Source: DAOTWP01 sp034435675 (GTDB taxonomy: Bacteria > Chloroflexota > Anaerolineae > Aggregatilineales > Phototrophicaceae). From it: DNA of 16,789 bases. The notes under the pieces were generated by a model that ran no database searches, had not been told where the DNA came from, and saw only the letters and a list, made by a program, of their open reading frames with translations. Below are positions 14,068 through 16,789 of the stretch, piece by piece. The stretch lies in assembly GCA_034435675.1 (NCBI GenBank), contig DAOTWP010000120.1:1-16789 (forward strand). Direction: 5' to 3'. How positions within the stretch are numbered: position 1 is the first letter of the stretch; the number at the start of each line of letters is the position of its first letter. A program made the position numbers and the translations under genes.

Positions 14068-14790
14068 ATGGATGATCGTAAGTCAAGGCGTTCCAGTACT
14101 TCAGAATTCCCCCGCGATAGGTCGTCGGGGCTGCGTCCGCAGTCTCTCAGCGATCAGGTCTATGAATACCTGCGCGCCCAGATTGTCGAAGGTGTGCTGC
14201 GCCCCGGTGCCAAAATCGTCGAGCTGGAAATTGCTGACCGGCTGGGCACCAGCCAGGGACCTGTACGCGAGGCGCTTCAACGCCTGGCGCGTGATGGGCT
14301 GGTGGAGCGCAGCGCCCACCGGGCGACGTTTGTGACGCAGGTCACGACGGATCAGATTTATGAGTTCTTTTCCATTCGCAGCGCTGTCGAAGGTTTTGCC
14401 ATTCGCCATACGGCGCGCCACATCACCAGCGCGCAGCTCAAAGAACTGCAAGGGCTGGTGGACAAAATGCGCCTGGTAGGGGCAAATGACGATCTGCGCA
14501 TGCTGGTCGGCTACGACATGCTGTTTCATCGCAGTCTGTGTGAATGGGCGGGCAGCCCGGTTTACCTGAATACATGGTTGCCCCTTTACGCGCAGATTCA
14601 GCGCTTTGTCCTGCAAACCCATCGGCAGTATTTCCCCAATCTGGTCGAACTGGCAAACACGCACCAGCCGATTGTAGATGCGCTCAGCACCCGCAATCCT
14701 GACGAGGCTGCCGGGGTGATCACGACTCACGTAATGCTCATCTGGTCGCACCTCGACCCACAGGTTCAAAGCATCCCTGAGTCGGATTGA
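14068..14790 (+). CDS. GntR-family transcriptional regulator, FadR subfamily (FCD domain)
   Basis: The 240-residue protein has a charged N-terminal extension (1-24), a GntR winged helix (about 26-90: LSDQVYEYLRAQIVEGVLRPG, then EIADRLGTSQGPVREALQRLARDGLVER) and an all-helical FCD effector domain (about 95-230). The probable metal-binding residues of FCD regulators are present: D150 and H154 (YDMLFHRSL), H199 (NTHQPIVDAL) and H221 (THVML). Such regulators usually sense sugar acids or other carboxylates, which fits a pathway with aldonate intermediates. There is no Shine-Dalgarno before ATG 14068, and a 5-codon ATG frame at 14058 overlaps the start; a later start is possible, but the HTH requires one before about codon 26. 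It is transcribed away from the ROK gene and towards the transporter genes. Confidence 0.88.
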   Translation: MDDRKSRRSSTSEFPRDRSSGLRPQSLSDQVYEYLRAQIVEGVLRPGAKIVELEIADRLGTSQGPVREALQRLARDGLVERSAHRATFVTQVTTDQIYEFFSIRSAVEGFAIRHTARHITSAQLKELQGLVDKMRLVGANDDLRMLVGYDMLFHRSLCEWAGSPVYLNTWLPLYAQIQRFVLQTHRQYFPNLVELANTHQPIVDALSTRNPDEAAGVITTHVMLIWSHLDPQVQSIPESD

Positions 14791-15065
14791 GTCTACCGGG
14801 ATATGACATTTTACGCAGTTTAGGGGTGACATTTGTTACCCGCCGTGCTGCGCAGAGCTTTGTATGATAGGGACAGTTGGCATTAGTTTGTATATTAAAC
14901 TTATTAAATCGCCTGATGATTATCGCCATGCTGACCACCAGCCAACGACGACATGCTGCACAGGGGGAAGCAGCCACCTGACTTGTATCTGTGTCCTCCT
15001 GCCAGATCGGCTGCCCCTGTAGATGACTCGTACTTTCGGCTTTTGAATTCTTTGGAGAACGTTTT
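14791..15065. other. 275-bp intergenic region before the transporter
   Basis: No gene is visible. It holds a near-repeat TGACATTTTAC (14804-14814) and TGACATTTGTTAC (14827-14839), a TATGAT -10-like element (14863-14868) without a convincing -35, and the xylO-related box at 14883-14907. The transporter ribosome-binding site GGAGA is at 15054-15058. No clear terminator was seen after the regulator gene. Confidence 0.5.
14883..14907. promoter_or_regulatory. Second, imperfect XylR-type box upstream of the transporter genes
   Basis: The ten bases CATTAGTTTG (14881-14890) are identical to those at 13893-13902 in the ROK operator. Over 27 aligned bases 20 match. The right arm is degenerate (TTATTAA against AAACTAA), but an internal AGTTT/AAACT dyad is present. 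It follows a TATGAT element by 14 bases. This suggests that the ROK regulator also controls the transporter. Confidence 0.5.
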
Positions 15066-16112
15066 ATGACCGGATTAAGCACCGCCACTCCCCCCGAAAA
15101 TGTCTCTGAAACGACCGCCCAGGGCGGCGCGCTGGGTGTCCTCCAGCGGCTTCTGCAAATCCGCGAAATCGGCGTGCTCATGGCACTGATTGTGCTGGTG
15201 GTGGCGATGTCGCTGCTCAGTGAGTCGTTCCTGACAGAACTGAATGTATTTAACGTGCTGCGCGGCATGTCTACCATCGGCATTATGTCTATCGGCATGA
15301 CAATGGTGATTGTCACGGCAGGGATTGATTTGTCAGTGGGTTCGATTCTCGCGGCGTCCTCGCTGCTGGTCGCGCGGCTAATTTACACCGAGGTAGCTTC
15401 TCCGCTGCCTGCGTTCATTCTGGGCTTGGGGTTTGGCGGGCTGCTCGGTTTCGCTAACGGGTTAATCATCACCCGGCTAAAAGTCAACCCGTTCATCACC
15501 ACCCTGGGCATGCTCAGCGCAGCTCGCGGGATCACCTATCTGCTGGCATCGGGCTTGCAGGGCACTGTTGCCAGCAACGTACCGCTGCGCGATGAAGGGC
15601 TGACCTTTTTGGGCAACGGCTTTGTGCAGCTGCCGTTCCTTGAACGGGGTATTCCCGTGCCGGTGATTTTGATGTTCGTGCTGGTGATCGTGTTCAGCCT
15701 GTTCCTGCGCTATACCGTGCTGGGGCGGCAGATTTACGCGGTGGGCAGCAATGAACCGGCGGCGCGGCTGTCCGGCGTACCGGTAGATCGTGTCAAAGTC
15801 TTCGTCTATACCCTGACCGGTGTGCTGTGCGCGTTGTCCGGTGTGATTTCTGCCGGGCTGGTGCAGACTGCCGCGACGAATGCCGGCACAGGTATCGAAC
15901 TGCTGGTGATCGCCGCAGTTGTGATCGGCGGCGCCAGCCTGATGGGCGGCGAAGGCACGATTTTAGGCGCGATTATCGGTGCCGCCATTATGGCAGTCGT
16001 GCGCAACGCCTTTGTGCTGCTGCAATTCCCCAATTATGCCCAGCAAATCACCATCGGCACCGTAATCGTAGTGGCTGTGGCATTTGATCAATGGCGCAGA
16101 CGCAGACGCTAA
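15066..16112 (+). CDS. RbsC-type sugar ABC transporter permease
   Basis: The 348-residue integral membrane protein belongs to the BPD_transp_2 family (RbsC/XylH/AraH type), the channel-forming subunit of importers for ribose, xylose, arabinose and similar sugars. After a polar N-terminus of about 35 residues, eight to ten hydrophobic segments follow. Typical family segments are GMTMVIVTAGIDLSVGSILA (around 76-95), ITRLKVNPFITTLGMLSAARG, the cytoplasmic coupling segment AVGSNEPAARLSGV, and VVIGGASLMGGEGTILGAIIGA. The C-terminus ends in a run of Arg, consistent with the positive-inside rule. GGAGA lies 7 bases before the ATG. The order is unusual: permease first, then the binding protein, with no ATPase gene yet; it may lie beyond the window. 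The xylO-like box upstream suggests pentose-responsive control. Confidence 0.92.
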   Translation: MTGLSTATPPENVSETTAQGGALGVLQRLLQIREIGVLMALIVLVVAMSLLSESFLTELNVFNVLRGMSTIGIMSIGMTMVIVTAGIDLSVGSILAASSLLVARLIYTEVASPLPAFILGLGFGGLLGFANGLIITRLKVNPFITTLGMLSAARGITYLLASGLQGTVASNVPLRDEGLTFLGNGFVQLPFLERGIPVPVILMFVLVIVFSLFLRYTVLGRQIYAVGSNEPAARLSGVPVDRVKVFVYTLTGVLCALSGVISAGLVQTAATNAGTGIELLVIAAVVIGGASLMGGEGTILGAIIGAAIMAVVRNAFVLLQFPNYAQQITIGTVIVVAVAFDQWRRRRR

Positions 16113-16218
16113 ATACCGTCTTCGTGCCTGCACATCTGATGTTTGCAGTTGGGTCTGTCCGTGAGGAGTCTGGAGGAGAGAGACACTATCGAAAAAACAC
16201 CATTGGACTTCGGGAAAC

Positions 16219-16239
16219 ACTTCTTGCTAACTAAGAAGT
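16219..16239 (+). promoter_or_regulatory. Small inverted repeat before the binding-protein gene
   Basis: ACTTCTT (16219-16225) and AAGAAGT (16233-16239) can form a 7-bp, A/T-rich stem with a 7-base loop, between the permease stop and the GGAG ribosome-binding site (16252-16255) of the next gene. It could be an mRNA element that adjusts binding-protein level, or an operator. It lacks a T run and is a poor terminator. Confidence 0.3.
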
Positions 16240-16266
16240 ACCTTTAATAAAGGAGAGAAGAAAGTC

Positions 16267-16789
16267 ATGAAATTCGCCAGAACTTTGCTACTTATCCTGA
16301 TCGTCGTCCTGCTCGTTTCCGGCGGCACTGTCGCCCAGGACCTGCCTCCCGGACCGGCATTTGACTCGCAGTGCCAGCCGCTGGATGAAGGCGTCGTGAT
16401 GCCGTTGAACGTGATGCCCGCCGAACCGCTGCGCATTGCCGTGCTCGGTCTGGAAAACAACCCGTTCTGGATTCCGGTCAAGCAGGGTGTCGAAGCCGCT
16501 GCTGCGGAACTGGCTCCGTATAATGTCACCGTTGATTGGATTATCCCCGGCGAAACGCACACCGCCGACAACTTCGCCCCCGGCGTGGAAGCCGCTGTTG
16601 CCCAGGGCTATGATGCCATTGCGACGATCGCGGGCGATGCTGGCATGGCGCCGTTCATTGACGCCGCCGTTGCCGCAGGTATCCCGGTAGCCACCTTCAA
16701 CAGCGAAACCGACGCCACCAACAGCCGCCTGTTCTTCGTCGGCGCAGACCTGTACCTGCAAGGGCAGACTGCGGCGCGGGCAATGGCAC
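16267..16789 (+). CDS. Sugar ABC transporter substrate-binding protein, N-terminal part (truncated by window end)
   Basis: The frame starts at ATG 16267, with AAAGGAGAG about 11 bases upstream, and stays open for 174 codons to the window edge. Residues 1-23 form a signal peptide (MKFARTLLLILIVVLLVSGG, then TVAQD, cleavage probably after Ala or Gln). There is no lipobox Cys at the usual site, so surface attachment, if any, is by another means. After a ~30-residue linker containing one Cys, the sequence LRIAVLGLENNPFWIPVKQGVEAAAAEL starts a type I periplasmic-binding-protein fold of the RbsB kind (Peripl_BP_4). VEAAVAQGYDAIATIAGD, AVAAGIPVATFNSE and FFVGADLYLQGQTAARAMA are typical first-lobe strands and hinges. 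It delivers the sugar to the permease encoded just upstream. The exact ligand cannot be read from the half that is visible. Confidence 0.9.
   Translation, partial: MKFARTLLLILIVVLLVSGGTVAQDLPPGPAFDSQCQPLDEGVVMPLNVMPAEPLRIAVLGLENNPFWIPVKQGVEAAAAELAPYNVTVDWIIPGETHTADNFAPGVEAAVAQGYDAIATIAGDAGMAPFIDAAVAAGIPVATFNSETDATNSRLFFVGADLYLQGQTAARAMA

Noticed and set aside
14738..15316. A 192-codon minus-strand frame across the transporter upstream region
   Set aside because: It overlaps the start of the permease gene and the end of the regulator gene, has no ribosome-binding site or motif, and crosses the regulatory region.
16161..16247. A 28-codon GTG frame before the binding-protein gene, possibly a leader peptide
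   Set aside because: No Shine-Dalgarno precedes the GTG, and the GGAGGAGAG nearby points to no usual start codon. It could be chance.

Overview
The window looks like GC-rich chromosomal DNA of a free-living saprophytic bacterium. The style of the surface proteins (a parallel beta-helix protein with a C-terminal choice-of-anchor Q-like segment, and a secreted WSPDGRY-type propeller) and of the catabolic cluster suggests Chloroflexota (Anaerolineae-like). That is an inference from protein style; no marker gene is present. There is no tRNA, rRNA, CRISPR, transposase or phage gene, and no gene-free stretch longer than 300 bases.

Layout. Positions 1-3368 hold three apparently unrelated genes: the end of a beta-helix surface protein (+), an unrecognised 157-residue protein (-), and an exported WD40/TolB-like propeller (+). 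From 13880 down to 3385 run nine minus-strand genes with short gaps or overlaps: a ROK/XylR-type repressor, a ferredoxin-ASKHA reductive activator of corrinoid proteins (RACE, RamA-like), a 2,5-dioxovalerate (alpha-ketoglutarate semialdehyde) dehydrogenase, an SDR, a metallo-beta-lactamase-fold hydrolase, a fumarylacetoacetase-family 2-keto-3-deoxypentonate dehydratase, and an enolase-superfamily sugar-acid dehydratase. After a 158-bp gap with a candidate terminator come a single-domain homocysteine S-methyltransferase and a DUF1638 protein. Divergent on the plus strand are a GntR/FadR-family regulator, an RbsC-type sugar ABC permease and a sugar-binding protein cut by the window edge.

Working model. 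Sugar enters through the ABC transporter. The SDR oxidises it to a lactone, the MBL-fold protein may open the lactone, the enolase-superfamily enzyme dehydrates the aldonate to a 2-keto-3-deoxy acid, the FAH-family enzyme dehydrates that to 2,5-dioxopentanoate, and the aldehyde dehydrogenase gives 2-oxoglutarate. This is a Weimberg-type oxidative pentose pathway built from the parts known in Sulfolobus. The ROK promoter carries a 25-bp operator whose 7-bp arms match Bacillus xylO as I recall it, and a related box lies before the transporter, so the inducer may be xylose or a related pentose.

The striking feature is the corrinoid equipment around this pathway: a RACE protein as the second gene, and a homocysteine methyltransferase plus DUF1638 at the end. 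One explanation is that the substrate is an O-methylated sugar or sugar acid, with the methyl group passed through a corrinoid protein to homocysteine. No corrinoid protein or substrate methyltransferase is visible in the window, so this remains a hypothesis. The control region between the two regulators is unusually legible: two divergent sigma70-type promoters with mirrored 11-bp -35 regions, each followed by its own operator-like palindrome.
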